From: an uncultured Pelagibacteraceae bacterium
GTDB lineage: Bacteria > Pseudomonadota > Alphaproteobacteria > Pelagibacterales > AG-422-B15
Assembly: GCA_902517885.1 (NCBI GenBank)
Contig: CABYDZ010000013.1
Coordinates: forward strand, 1 to 32,743
DNA length: 32,743 bases
Reading direction: 5' to 3'
Below are positions 23,202 to 31,639 of this stretch, piece by piece. Below the pieces are notes generated by a model. It did not search any database and had not been told where the DNA came from. It worked only from the letters and a program-made list of their open reading frames with translations. Every line of letters begins with the position of its first letter. The first letter of the stretch is position 1. The translations under genes were made by a program, and so were the position numbers.

Positions 23202-24464
23202 ATGAAATTTTTTAAATTAATAATCACAATTATTTTTATTCTCTATTCTGGTCCTAGTCAGGCTAGTAAATGGGATATCTTTTCTAATCCAAATGAAGAA
23301 GTTCTGAAATGCTTTAAAAGTAATGGTTTAGAAGAAAGTGAAATCAAATTCTTAGAAAACGGTCGACCAGACGACAAACCATTAAGAAAAAAAGCAAAAG
23401 AGGTTATTGAATCATGTAAAAAAATATGGAAGAAAAATGGAAATAATGTTGCTAGCAGTGAACAAGATCCTCAGATTTTTAAAACCTCCTCTTTTGGTAA
23501 AGATCTGCAATTATTAGTATATGAAGCTAATAAAATTCAGGAAGGAACATTTTTACTAGTTGTCCCTCAAAAAAATTCACATGGTCGAGTAGTGGAAATT
23601 ACTAATGATGCTGAAATCGTTTGGCAATACAATGGGGATAGCTCATTTGGACGATTAGATGATGCTAAATTCACAAATAAAAAAACTATTATAATCGCCG
23701 CTGAAAAAGGGGTTTATGAGATAGATAGAGACGGAAAAGTAATTTGGTCTTACAACACTAAAGTAAGTCATGATGTTGATAAGTTATCGAACGGAAATGT
23801 CCTTATAAATTACGCATGGGGCCCTAAAGGAAGTAAAAAAATCATCGAAGTTGATAACAATAAAAATATTGTGTGGAGTTGGGATGGCATGAAGACTCAT
23901 AACATTGCTCCATTTGCAGATGCATATGCGTCGGATTCAAAAACTACTGGTTCAGGTAAAACTTGGATACACAATAATGGTGTGACTGCGCTTGCAGATG
24001 ATACTTTTTTAATCTCTATGCGTGATTTTCAAGAAATTATTTGGATTAATAGAGAGGCTGAGATAATAAAAAAATATATTTTTAATTGTAACAAGAAAAA
24101 AAGAGCTCTTTTGACCTCTGGAGAGATAAGAGGATGCAATCCTCACGAGCCTCAACAGCTTCAAAATGGCAATATAGTAGTTGGTTTAAGGAATCCTGAT
24201 AGAGCTATTGAGTTTAATCCTGAGACAGATAAAATCGTTTGGCAATGGCGAGCCCCTAAGAGTAAGGCATACGGAACAATTAGGGATGTTGATAAATTGA
24301 AAAATGGTAATTTTATGGTTGTTACTGGAAGTCATTTACTTGAAATAAACTCAAATGGCGAAGTTGTTTTAGATATAGGTGCAAAAGAGTCTTTAAGCCA
24401 AGATCATAGAATACTTTACAAAGCTCAGAAAATTTATCCTGATGGCACATTTTCACATGATTAA
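23202..24464 (+). CDS. Exported arylsulfotransferase-like beta-propeller protein
   Basis: The protein is 420 aa with a signal peptide (cleaved near SQA-SK). From about residue 95 it consists of repeated blades with W-x-Y/W ends: EIVWQYNGD, KVIWSYNTK, NIVWSWDGM, EIIWINREA and KIVWQWRAP. Between them come THNIAP, WIHNNGV, NGNVLINY, NGNIVVGLRNP and NGNFMVVTGS. This is the arylsulfotransferase (ASST)-like family. Catalysis is not assured: I cannot place every ASST active-site residue. A helical N-terminal 70-residue segment is unusual. It stands alone and converges on the CIA30 operon with 29 bases between the stops. Confidence 0.78.
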   Translation: MKFFKLIITIIFILYSGPSQASKWDIFSNPNEEVLKCFKSNGLEESEIKFLENGRPDDKPLRKKAKEVIESCKKIWKKNGNNVASSEQDPQIFKTSSFGKDLQLLVYEANKIQEGTFLLVVPQKNSHGRVVEITNDAEIVWQYNGDSSFGRLDDAKFTNKKTIIIAAEKGVYEIDRDGKVIWSYNTKVSHDVDKLSNGNVLINYAWGPKGSKKIIEVDNNKNIVWSWDGMKTHNIAPFADAYASDSKTTGSGKTWIHNNGVTALADDTFLISMRDFQEIIWINREAEIIKKYIFNCNKKKRALLTSGEIRGCNPHEPQQLQNGNIVVGLRNPDRAIEFNPETDKIVWQWRAPKSKAYGTIRDVDKLKNGNFMVVTGSHLLEINSNGEVVLDIGAKESLSQDHRILYKAQKIYPDGTFSHD

Positions 24465-24493
24465 TATATGAGAGAATAAATCTAAAATACATT

Positions 24494-25054
24494 TTATTTG
24501 ATAAATCCTATTTCCTTAACAAAAAGTTCAGCTTCATGATCTCTTCCAAAGGCAACAATGCCAATAGATGTTATTTTCTTAGGATTAATATTTTTTGCCA
24601 AAAGAAACCCTGATTTCTCAAAATCTCTTATAGGTAGAACAAACTCGTTAAAGTTCTCATTAACTGTAAATTCAGAAGCATAATATTGCCAAGGAAGGAT
24701 TGTGCCTGTTGTTCTTAAGAAAATATAATATTTTTGACTATTGCCTTTAGCGACAAGTTTTACTGAGTTAGCATTTTCTAAATTGACATCCTTAAGATCT
24801 CTTCTGATTTGTATAAAGCCGCCATTATTCTCAGTGGAAACATTACCCTTTAATAAAGCAATAACATCTTCGTCAACAATGCTATATTCGACATTACCGG
24901 TTGAAACGCCGCCCATTACATCGTCAGCTATATATTTCCACTGCTCATTATTGCTAAAATTATCTTTGAACATGTCCTGGGCAATACTCATTTTTCCAAT
25001 TATAGCAGAAATAAATACAGCAAATGTAATTGATAAAATACGCTTATTATTCAT
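24494..25054 (-). CDS. Exported CIA30-domain protein
   Basis: The protein is 186 aa with a signal peptide (about 1-25, SIA-QD). The CIA30/NDUFAF1-like core is visible in WKYIADDVMGGVSTGNVEYS, GGFIQIRRDL, LPWQYYASEFTV and ITSIGIVAFGRDHEAELFVKEIGFI, a jelly-roll carbohydrate-binding-like fold. Bacterial members have no clear link to complex I assembly, and the signal peptide argues against a cytoplasmic role. It is the last gene of the minus-strand operon, 30 bases after the membrane protein gene. A role in binding extracytoplasmic sugars near the PQQ-type dehydrogenase is speculation. Confidence 0.82.
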   Translation of the reverse strand: MNNKRILSITFAVFISAIIGKMSIAQDMFKDNFSNNEQWKYIADDVMGGVSTGNVEYSIVDEDVIALLKGNVSTENNGGFIQIRRDLKDVNLENANSVKLVAKGNSQKYYIFLRTTGTILPWQYYASEFTVNENFNEFVLPIRDFEKSGFLLAKNINPKKITSIGIVAFGRDHEAELFVKEIGFIK

Positions 25055-25084
25055 ATAGTTATTAATACTTAAATATCTAAATTC

Positions 25085-25861
25085 TTAAATTACTCTTACG
25101 ATATAAAATACCCAAATTGGTATGATTAAAATCCAATATCCATACATCCACATTATTCCAACCACCCTGCCCCAATCAGATTGTTCGTAAGAAACCTTTC
25201 TCTCGTGAAATGCATTATTCAACTCAATTTTCATTTTCTCTATATTGAATTGTATTGATTGATTTTGAATATCGTTGTTGCCCTTAATCCTATCTAAAAT
25301 TGATTTTAGGTGAAATACTTGCCATGGCAGATACAAAATACCAAAGATGATATTTAAGATTATGAGTACATTGTAATCACTGGAAATATTGCTACTTAAT
25401 AAAATAATGCTGCAAATACTGTTGAATAAAAAAATAATCAACCAGCCTAATTCCTCATAAAAATAAAATCTCTCATATTTAATTAAGATAGCGCCCCAAC
25501 AAAAGAATTGTGAAATTGTTACTTGCATTACCATCAGCCAAGATAAAACTGTAACAAACATATACTCCTCATCATTAATAATTCTCAGTACATGACTGAA
25601 CATAAAGATATAAGTGACTTCAACAATTGTTACTAAAAATCTAGTTATAAATACAGACGATAAAATTGAATCAAACAAGACCGCTTTTGAAGCATAGTTA
25701 ACTGGAAACATACAGCGGTAGGCAGAAATCAATAATAGGAATTGAGCAGGTATTAAAACCCATAAATTATCTGTTGCATCAAGGTATGTAAAAGTTCCCC
25801 AAAGTAGAACTAAATTAGATATGACTCCCACTCTCAAAAAATTGAGTAAATTTTTGTACAT
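25085..25861 (-). CDS. Polytopic membrane protein of unknown function
   Basis: The protein is 258 aa with about seven predicted membrane helices and a charged cytoplasmic stretch (KSILDRIKGNNDIQNQS to NAFHERKVSYEQSDW) before the last helix. WGTFTYLDATDNLW and FPVNYASKAV are distinctive, but I do not recognise the family. It lies 5 bases after the DoxX-like gene in a tight operon, which suggests a membrane complex of the three small membrane proteins. Confidence 0.65.
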   Translation of the reverse strand: MYKNLLNFLRVGVISNLVLLWGTFTYLDATDNLWVLIPAQFLLLISAYRCMFPVNYASKAVLFDSILSSVFITRFLVTIVEVTYIFMFSHVLRIINDEEYMFVTVLSWLMVMQVTISQFFCWGAILIKYERFYFYEELGWLIIFLFNSICSIILLSSNISSDYNVLIILNIIFGILYLPWQVFHLKSILDRIKGNNDIQNQSIQFNIEKMKIELNNAFHERKVSYEQSDWGRVVGIMWMYGYWILIIPIWVFYIVRVI

Positions 25862-25866
25862 ATCTT

Positions 25867-26259
25867 TTAATTTCCTATTTTGTATTTACCAGGATGCACT
25901 GCTGAAAGAATTAATAAACCAGCAATAATTCCTGTATTTTTTACAAAATTTTGCAACTCATGCCGTTGCTCAAGACCTGACTCCATATTCCAGAAGTCAT
26001 GCATGTAGTAATTTATAATGATGGTTAAAATTGCGAGACTAAAAGCGGAAAACTTTGAAAATTTTCCTACTAATATTGCAATAGCACATGCCGCTTGGAT
26101 GACAATTGTCATGACTAGTGCTATCTCCGTATATGGCACTTCATGAGTAAACATATATTTCAGTGTCAGATTGTAATTAAATATCTTAAAGGCAGCGCCA
26201 AATACAAGAAAGTAGATACCTATAATTATCCTACCAATTAATAAATTTATATTACTCAA
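25867..26259 (-). CDS. DoxX-like membrane protein
   Basis: The protein is 130 aa with four membrane helices. The first contains IGRIIIGIYFLVFGAAFKIFNY, the usual opening of DoxX-like proteins. VIQAACAIAILVGKFSKFSAFSLAILTI and a C-terminal NFVKNTGIIAGLLILSA also fit the family. DoxX relatives are linked to quinone-dependent redox or oxidative stress functions, but the role is unproven. It begins 2 bases after the stop of the upstream gene and ends 5 bases before the next, so it belongs to the same operon. Confidence 0.72.
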   Translation of the reverse strand: MSNINLLIGRIIIGIYFLVFGAAFKIFNYNLTLKYMFTHEVPYTEIALVMTIVIQAACAIAILVGKFSKFSAFSLAILTIIINYYMHDFWNMESGLEQRHELQNFVKNTGIIAGLLILSAVHPGKYKIGN

Positions 26260-26261
26260 AA

Positions 26262-26795
26262 CTAATCATTCCAATTCATATATTTTTTACAGTTTACAGG
26301 AGTTTCGGATAAATAGCTAAATCCTTCTTGCCAAATATATTCAGCGTTTAAACAGCATTCTAACATTTCTTCATTTGCGCTGTGTTGCTGGTAACAAATG
26401 TTCTCAAGAGGTATTCTTTTTTGATAATTAAATATTTCTAGTCCGAATATTATTACAGATGAAATGAGTAGAAATAGTATTCCAAAGATTATTGTTAATT
26501 TTTTAAATTTACTCAAAGCCTTATCAAAGTAAAAAAAATAACCAAATGGAATGATTAAAAAGATAATTATTATGAACAAAAGAGCATAATCTGGAACGAG
26601 ATATTGTATGTTTACTTCATTTTCAAAATAATAATCGATAAAAGGTATATAGGTCAGAAAGGCTAGATAGACTAACCATAAAAATAGCAATATTGTTTTA
26701 ATGTTAATGAGTGTTTTACTGGCTTTTCGAGTAATGGCAAAATATGGAAGAAAATAAAAAAGTAAGATTTTAGAAGTTAAATAAACATAAAACAT
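26262..26795 (-). CDS. Membrane protein with Cys-rich periplasmic tail
   Basis: The protein is 177 aa with about four membrane helices in the first 125 residues. A soluble tail follows with Cys in NICYQQ, LECCLN and VNCKKY, plus two Trp-containing segments, which suggests disulfides or a metal site on the periplasmic side. I do not recognise the family. Its start codon overlaps the stop of the PQQ-type dehydrogenase by one base (TAATG), so the two are coupled and may work together. Confidence 0.65.
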   Translation of the reverse strand: MFYVYLTSKILLFYFLPYFAITRKASKTLINIKTILLFLWLVYLAFLTYIPFIDYYFENEVNIQYLVPDYALLFIIIIFLIIPFGYFFYFDKALSKFKKLTIIFGILFLLISSVIIFGLEIFNYQKRIPLENICYQQHSANEEMLECCLNAEYIWQEGFSYLSETPVNCKKYMNWND

Positions 26796-27871
26796 TACTT
26801 TTTAACTAATTTCCATATTCCACTGTTATCATCATCTATAATAACAAATATTTCGCCAGACTCATTTTGCTCAACATCACGTAATCGTCCCATACCTTCT
26901 ATTAAGACAGTTTCATTAGACGCCTTACCGTCATTAAAATCTAAACTGATTAGTCGTTGGGCTTTTAAACTGGTTAAGATGACTTTATCTTTTAGTTCTG
27001 GAAAAAGGTTGCCTTGATAAAAGGTCATATCGCTTACCGCAATTGAAGGGATCCATCTATAAATTGGCTTAAGCAGACCCTCTTTCCATGCGCTGCCATC
27101 GCCTATTATGGAGCCGTCATAGTCGGTTCCACCCCATGCCACATCCATCCAGCCATAGTTAGTGCCTTTTACTACCTCACCAAAGAAGTCTCCTCCTTTG
27201 GGTCCATGGTTTGTAATATAAATTGAATTATCATTTGGATTTAATGCCATTCCTTGAGGATTCCTCAATCCAATTTGATAAACTTCTGGAAGCCAGTCTG
27301 GCTCAGATGAATATGGATTGTCTGAAGGTGCAGAACCATCTCGATTTATTCTTATAATCTTGCCTATATGATTTGTGGGGTCTTGAGTGAAGCTGCCTTG
27401 CGCTCTCTCACCTACACTTGCATACAAAAGATCATCTTTGATCATTAGTCGAGAACCCCAATGTATATTGTCCCAAAGAGGTGGCTGTGACTGAAAAATA
27501 TTTTGTAAACTCATCAATTCATTTCCTTGAATAAATCCTCTTGCAATAGACGTACTAGTTTTGTCATTACCCATGTCTTCTGTATAACTGACGAATATTT
27601 CTTCATTACTGTACAAGATATCTAGCATGCCTGCTTGCCAATGAGGTTGTACAACTTTAAGATCATGATCCAAATTGATTACATCTTTTGTTTTCAAATT
27701 AATTTTTAAAATTTCACCAGTTTTTTGAGTAAGGAACAATTCATTATCATTGATGAAACTCATGCCCCATGGCTTAGTCAAATTGTCGATTACTTTTTCA
27801 AGCTTATACTCTGATGCATATGAAATTGATGAAAATAAAATGTATGTAAAAATAGTTATTAATATTCTCAT
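26795..27871 (-). CDS. PQQ-dependent aldose sugar dehydrogenase-like protein
   Basis: The protein is 358 aa with a signal peptide (cleaved near SYA-SE). The six-bladed propeller of the soluble glucose/sorbosone dehydrogenase family is seen in NLTKPWGMSFINDNELFLTQK, HWQAGMLDILYS, HWGSRLMIKDDLLYASVGER, IIRINRDGSAPSDNPY, YQIGLRNPQGMAL, NHGPKGGDFF and KGTNYGWMDVAWG. It probably oxidises aldoses in the periplasm with PQQ or another cofactor. No PQQ synthesis genes are in the window. It is coupled to the downstream Cys-tailed membrane protein gene, a candidate partner for electron transfer. The substrate is unknown. Confidence 0.88.
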   Translation of the reverse strand: MRILITIFTYILFSSISYASEYKLEKVIDNLTKPWGMSFINDNELFLTQKTGEILKINLKTKDVINLDHDLKVVQPHWQAGMLDILYSNEEIFVSYTEDMGNDKTSTSIARGFIQGNELMSLQNIFQSQPPLWDNIHWGSRLMIKDDLLYASVGERAQGSFTQDPTNHIGKIIRINRDGSAPSDNPYSSEPDWLPEVYQIGLRNPQGMALNPNDNSIYITNHGPKGGDFFGEVVKGTNYGWMDVAWGGTDYDGSIIGDGSAWKEGLLKPIYRWIPSIAVSDMTFYQGNLFPELKDKVILTSLKAQRLISLDFNDGKASNETVLIEGMGRLRDVEQNESGEIFVIIDDDNSGIWKLVKK

Positions 27872-27876
27872 AATTA

Positions 27877-28257
27877 TTAATTGATTTTATTGACTGCAAA
27901 TTCTTCAAGTTGATCTTTGGTCACATAAGATAATGCATTTAAATGACAACTCTCTAAATACACACGCGGTGCGACTCCAGCATCGTAAGCCTCTTTCCAT
28001 CTGAGCGCACATAAGCACCATCGATCACCTTCTTTTAAACCAGGAAAATTAAATTCAGGTCTTGGCGTAGATAAATCATTTCCCATTGCTTTGCTAAATA
28101 TGAGAAAATCCTCTGTGATTTCAGCACAGACTACATGACTTCCAAAGTCGTGTTCATCAGTATTGCAAAAACCATCGCGAAAATATCCAGTCACTGGATC
28201 ATGACAACAGGCTTCTATTTTATCCCCGAATATATTGATAACTTCTTCTTTGCTCAT
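27877..28257 (-). CDS. DUF2237-family protein
   Basis: The protein is 126 aa and cytoplasmic. Conserved DUF2237 segments are CHDPVTGYFRDGFCNT, DFGSHVVCAEITEDFLIFSKAMGNDLSTPRPEFNFPGLKEGDRWCLCALRW and APRVYLESCHLNAL. Five Cys and several His suggest metal binding, but the function is unknown. The ATG at 28257 was chosen over a TTG one codon upstream. It lies 9 bases after a small membrane protein gene and 5 bases before the PQQ-type dehydrogenase. Confidence 0.85.
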   Translation of the reverse strand: MSKEEVINIFGDKIEACCHDPVTGYFRDGFCNTDEHDFGSHVVCAEITEDFLIFSKAMGNDLSTPRPEFNFPGLKEGDRWCLCALRWKEAYDAGVAPRVYLESCHLNALSYVTKDQLEEFAVNKIN

Positions 28258-28266
28258 CAAGTTAAA

Positions 28267-28482
28267 TTAGGTCAAAAGGTATATATTTCCAACTATAAAC
28301 AAGGGTATTTGAAGCCCAAAATTGGTTAATATAGCTCTATCCGCCGTCATGTATCCAACAGCGGTCCAACCAATAGCTCCTGTCCCATGAACAAATATAT
28401 TCAATGGATAAATATTCAGATTTGTTAGTAAAATTCCCACAAGTATAAAGCAAGTGCTGCCCCATTTAATATAATTAACCAT
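28267..28482 (-). CDS. Small two- or three-helix membrane protein
   Basis: The protein is 71 aa, almost wholly hydrophobic with two or three helices (STCFILVGILLTNLNIYPLN and IGWTAVGYMTADRAILTN). It resembles short alphaproteobacterial membrane proteins of the DUF6552 type, but I am not certain. AGGAG lies seven bases before the ATG, a clear ribosome site. It is the first gene of the seven-gene minus-strand operon. The 86-base gap to the divergent nitronate monooxygenase gene must hold both promoters. Confidence 0.7.
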   Translation of the reverse strand: MVNYIKWGSTCFILVGILLTNLNIYPLNIFVHGTGAIGWTAVGYMTADRAILTNFGLQIPLFIVGNIYLLT

Positions 28483-28568
28483 AATTTACTCCTATTTATT
28501 TTTCTAAAGTATTATAACATTAATCTCATAATTTTATTTATTTACAATACTCTAACCATAGGAACATC

Positions 28569-29549
28569 ATGATTAAAACGAAAATTACAGAAATGTTTGG
28601 AATTGAACACCCAATAATTCAAGGTGGAATGCACTACGTTGGTTTCGCTGAAATGGCAGCTGCAGTTTCTAATGCAGGTGCACTTGGCATTATCACCGGC
28701 TTAACACAAGAATCGCCAAAAGCTCTAGCCAATGAAATCGCAAGATGTCACGATATGACTGACAAACCTTTTGGTGTGAACTTAACGTTCTTACCTGGGT
28801 TTGCAAATCCTGATTATCCTGGATACATTGAATCCATTGTTAAAGGGGGAGTCAAAATTGTAGAAACAGCTGGAAGAAGTCCAGAAAAATTTATGCCCCT
28901 TTTAAAAGATGCTGGCATAAAAGTAATTCACAAATGTACTTCTGTAAGACATTCCTTAAAAGCTGAAAAAATTGGTTGTGATGCAGCAAGTGTTGATGGC
29001 TTTGAATGTGGGGGTCATCCAGGTGAGGATGATATTCCTAATATGATATTATTGCCTAGAGCTTATGAAGAATTAACAATTCCTTTTGTAGCATCAGGTG
29101 GCATGGGTAACGGGCAACAATTAGTGGCGGCGCTCGCTATGGGTGCTGAAGGCATAAACATGGGAACACGATTTATTGCGACAAAAGAAGCACCTGTTCA
29201 TCAAAATGTCAAAGATGCCCTCGTCAATGCGAGCGAACTTGATACAGAATTGATTATGAGACCTCTCAAAAATACTGAGAGGGTTTTAAAAAATGATGCT
29301 GTGACTCGCATACTCGATAAGGAAAAAGCACAAGGGGACAATCTTCAGATTCAAGATATTTTTGGCGAGGTTGCAGGCGTTTATCCAAAAATTATGCAAG
29401 AAGGAACAATGGAAGCAGGTGCTTGGAGCTGTGGAATGGTCGCTGGATTGATACACGATATTCCAACATGCAAAGAGCTTGTGGATAGGATTATTTCAGA
29501 TGCTGAAAGCATAATTCATGATCGACTGTCGAAAGTAAAAATTGCTTAA
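28569..29549 (+). CDS. Nitronate monooxygenase (2-nitropropane dioxygenase family)
   Basis: The protein is 326 aa with an FMN-binding TIM barrel. Motifs are GIEHPIIQGGMHYVG, SNAGALGIITG, GVNLTF, DGFECGGHPGEDD, ASGGMGNGQQLVAALAMGAEGINMGTRF and ATKEAPVHQ, typical of nitronate monooxygenases. They oxidise alkyl nitronates, such as propionate 3-nitronate, using flavin and oxygen. Some relatives are trans-2-enoyl-ACP reductases (FabK), which remains an alternative. The spacing of AGGAAC before the ATG is good. It is followed 60 bases later by a small winged-helix-like protein. Acyl-CoA-type genes lie opposite. Confidence 0.9.
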   Translation: MIKTKITEMFGIEHPIIQGGMHYVGFAEMAAAVSNAGALGIITGLTQESPKALANEIARCHDMTDKPFGVNLTFLPGFANPDYPGYIESIVKGGVKIVETAGRSPEKFMPLLKDAGIKVIHKCTSVRHSLKAEKIGCDAASVDGFECGGHPGEDDIPNMILLPRAYEELTIPFVASGGMGNGQQLVAALAMGAEGINMGTRFIATKEAPVHQNVKDALVNASELDTELIMRPLKNTERVLKNDAVTRILDKEKAQGDNLQIQDIFGEVAGVYPKIMQEGTMEAGAWSCGMVAGLIHDIPTCKELVDRIISDAESIIHDRLSKVKIA

Positions 29550-29609
29550 TTATTACTACCAAATTTAAGTATTTTATTGCTACCAGGATACAGTAGTAAT
29601 TCTTTGCAA

Positions 29610-30005
29610 ATGACTGTTGATAAGGAAAAAATCATAGCCTCAATCGAAAATTCCCTAAAGTTTTATGAGTATGAACTAACGGTTCCGTTGACAAATTTTA
29701 TCTTCAGAACGCCTTTGCATTGGAATGTTATGCTCATCATTGCGCTTGCAACATTTAAAGATGAGTATGTTACTTCCTTTCAAGAAATTTGTAAGTCAAT
29801 CCCTTCTAAAGTAGGCTCAAAATCTTCAATACAATCAATTATAGAAAATGGTATTCAAGAGGGTTTTATATTTAAGGCGCCCTTAGTAAAAGATATGCGA
29901 GTTAAATCGCTTACTCTTACAGATAAAGCAAAGAAAGATTTTGAAGCCTGGTTAAAAGCTGATGCTGAAACGTATTCACCACTAGCTTTATCAGCGCCGT
30001 TTTAA
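29610..30005 (+). CDS. Winged-helix-like protein, possible MarR-type regulator
   Basis: The protein is 131 aa from the ATG at 29610. It begins with helices (IASIENSLKFYEYELTVPLTNFIF). A segment like a winged-helix DNA-binding unit follows: SFQEICKSIPSKVGSKSSIQSIIENGIQEGFIFKAPLVKDMRVKSLTLTDKAKKDFEAW, with the wing near MRVKSLTLT. A MarR-like role is plausible but not certain, and the domain is shorter than usual. The ATG at 29610 is taken as the start; a TTG at 29577 would add 11 residues. It ends 2 bases before the convergent maleylpyruvate-isomerase-like gene. Confidence 0.62.
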   Translation: MTVDKEKIIASIENSLKFYEYELTVPLTNFIFRTPLHWNVMLIIALATFKDEYVTSFQEICKSIPSKVGSKSSIQSIIENGIQEGFIFKAPLVKDMRVKSLTLTDKAKKDFEAWLKADAETYSPLALSAPF

Positions 30006-30007
30006 AT

Positions 30008-30829
30008 TTATCGAATTACTTTTTTTCTAGTTCCTGGTTCAGGTGGCGTTTCAGCTCCTCCTGCAAAACACTGGGCTATAGACATCCATTCATTTGCAAC
30101 ATCGCCTACTAGTTTTAAGTTAACGTCTTTTATATTTCTTACTTGGGTAACAACTTGACAAAATTCTTCAGCCAACCCTTCTATAATATTTTCATTTGCT
30201 GAGTCGTTGAATTCCCAAATCTCTCCAGATGGTGAGGTCAGTTTTAAATAGGGAGTGTCTTTTGGTAATGGCTTTTGATGAACTGTATAACACCATTTAA
30301 ATGTATTGTTTCCAATGATTACAATATTCTTAATTCTATCTTCATTAACTCGGTCAACGCCAAGTGAGTCATAAAGTTCTTGGGCATGTGCCCATGTTTC
30401 CATGTGTCTTGCGCTAATCGAGGACCGGGCACTCATATCAGGCCCCATCCATTTAACTCTCTTTTTTGGATCTGCAACAGCAAACCTTGTTGTCATATCT
30501 TCATAGTAATTCTTCCATGTATCCAGCAATTCTTTTCCTTGTTTGCCTTGAGTAATAGTTTCTTCAAACTGATTCATGGTTGATCCTTTGCCAAACATTT
30601 CAAGTGCTGCGTTTGCAAAATTTTTCCACTCCTCACCATCTTTTAGTGATAAATCTGCAGCATGGTTCCATACATGAAGGTGACCGATTACATTATTAAT
30701 CGTCCATCCTTTAAATTGAGTTTTCTCATTAAAATCATTGTCTGATAGATTTGACAGTAATTCGTATACGGCGTTACTTTCTTCACAGAAATCATAAGCT
30801 TGCGGTAAAGATGTTTTAGCATCAGTCAT
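30008..30829 (-). CDS. TIGR03084/maleylpyruvate-isomerase-like metal-binding protein
   Basis: The protein is 273 aa with a DinB/YfiT four-helix fold (about 1-180). His motifs fit a metal site: WTINNVIGHLHVWNHA and SSISARHMETWAHAQELYDSLG. The Trp-rich FKGWTINNVIGHLHVWNH segment is typical of TIGR03084 and mycothiol-dependent maleylpyruvate isomerase-like proteins. Alphaproteobacteria lack mycothiol, so the thiol cofactor may differ. The ATG at 30829 overlaps the stop of the enoyl-CoA hydratase gene by four bases (ATGA), a better start than the GTG at 30838. Its role is probably in the same catabolic route. Confidence 0.8.
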   Translation of the reverse strand: MTDAKTSLPQAYDFCEESNAVYELLSNLSDNDFNEKTQFKGWTINNVIGHLHVWNHAADLSLKDGEEWKNFANAALEMFGKGSTMNQFEETITQGKQGKELLDTWKNYYEDMTTRFAVADPKKRVKWMGPDMSARSSISARHMETWAHAQELYDSLGVDRVNEDRIKNIVIIGNNTFKWCYTVHQKPLPKDTPYLKLTSPSGEIWEFNDSANENIIEGLAEEFCQVVTQVRNIKDVNLKLVGDVANEWMSIAQCFAGGAETPPEPGTRKKVIR

Positions 30830-31632
30830 TTTGACCACTTTGGCTTTCTTTTTTCAATAAATGAGGATATTCCCTCTTTGCCTTCATCGCTTAACATTCT
30901 TTCAGCAAATCCCTTTGCTGCAAATTCTATCATTTCTTTTCGTGTTAAATGTCGTGTAGCTAAAACAATTTCTTTTGTTACTGCATTGGCTCCCGGTGCA
31001 CATTTGAGAACACCTTTCTTTATATCAGCCTCTATAACCTTTAAATCATCAGCATCTTTTGCAACAAAGTCAGCTAGACCCATTTCATGTGCTTCTTTTC
31101 CAGTAAATCTTGCTGCTGTCAGCATAATTCTTCTGGCCTTTGCAAGGCCAATTCTTTGAGAAACAAATGGTGCAATTTGCGCGGGAGGAATACCAAGTGT
31201 GGTTTCAGTCAAGGCGAATTTACAATCTTCTGTGACAACAACAATATCACCGGCACATAACATTCCTAGTCCTCCAGCCATCGCAGCTCCTTCAGCCAGC
31301 ATAATTACTGGTTTGGGATATGAGTTAATCATATCAAAAAATAATCCTGTCATTTCACTCGCATGATGAACATCTTTCAAGCCTTGCTCACCTCCCTGGA
31401 AACCTGTTTTAAACATCTTTAAATCGCCCCCAGCACAGAATATGCCTCCTTCGCCTCTGAGAGTTACTCCTCTAACACTCAAATCATCTCTGACAGAGTC
31501 AAAAATATTCTTTATGTCTGTGGTCAGTTCTTCTGTAAGAGCATTTCGCTTTTCAGGTTGATTGAACGAAATGGTTAACCATTCATCTTCTAATTGTACG
31601 TTACAAGCTATGGTGTTTGGTAAATTACTCAT
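30826..31632 (-). CDS. Enoyl-CoA hydratase/isomerase family protein
   Basis: The protein is 268 aa with a crotonase fold. Oxyanion-hole segments are GEGGIFCAGGDLKMFKTG and AEGAAMAGGLGMLCAGDIVVV, and FALTETTLGIPPAQIAPFV lines the active site with Glu. SFNQPEKRNALTEEL opens the domain. It hydrates or isomerises unsaturated acyl-CoA thioesters, but the substrate is unknown. It lies 7 bases after the FAD monooxygenase and overlaps the TIGR03084-like gene by ATGA, so the three make one operon. Confidence 0.9.
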   Translation of the reverse strand: MSNLPNTIACNVQLEDEWLTISFNQPEKRNALTEELTTDIKNIFDSVRDDLSVRGVTLRGEGGIFCAGGDLKMFKTGFQGGEQGLKDVHHASEMTGLFFDMINSYPKPVIMLAEGAAMAGGLGMLCAGDIVVVTEDCKFALTETTLGIPPAQIAPFVSQRIGLAKARRIMLTAARFTGKEAHEMGLADFVAKDADDLKVIEADIKKGVLKCAPGANAVTKEIVLATRHLTRKEMIEFAAKGFAERMLSDEGKEGISSFIEKRKPKWSK

Positions 31633-31639
31633 GATAAAA

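Noticed and set aside
28510-28545. Possible third Zur operator (TATTATAACATTA) before the nitronate monooxygenase gene
   Set aside because: Only the right half matches and the left arm is not its inverse, so it is not a palindrome.
29555-29605. Inverted repeat ATTACTAC / GTAGTAAT after the nitronate monooxygenase gene
   Set aside because: The arms are 8 bases with more than 30 bases between them and no T-run, so neither a terminator nor a credible operator is supported.
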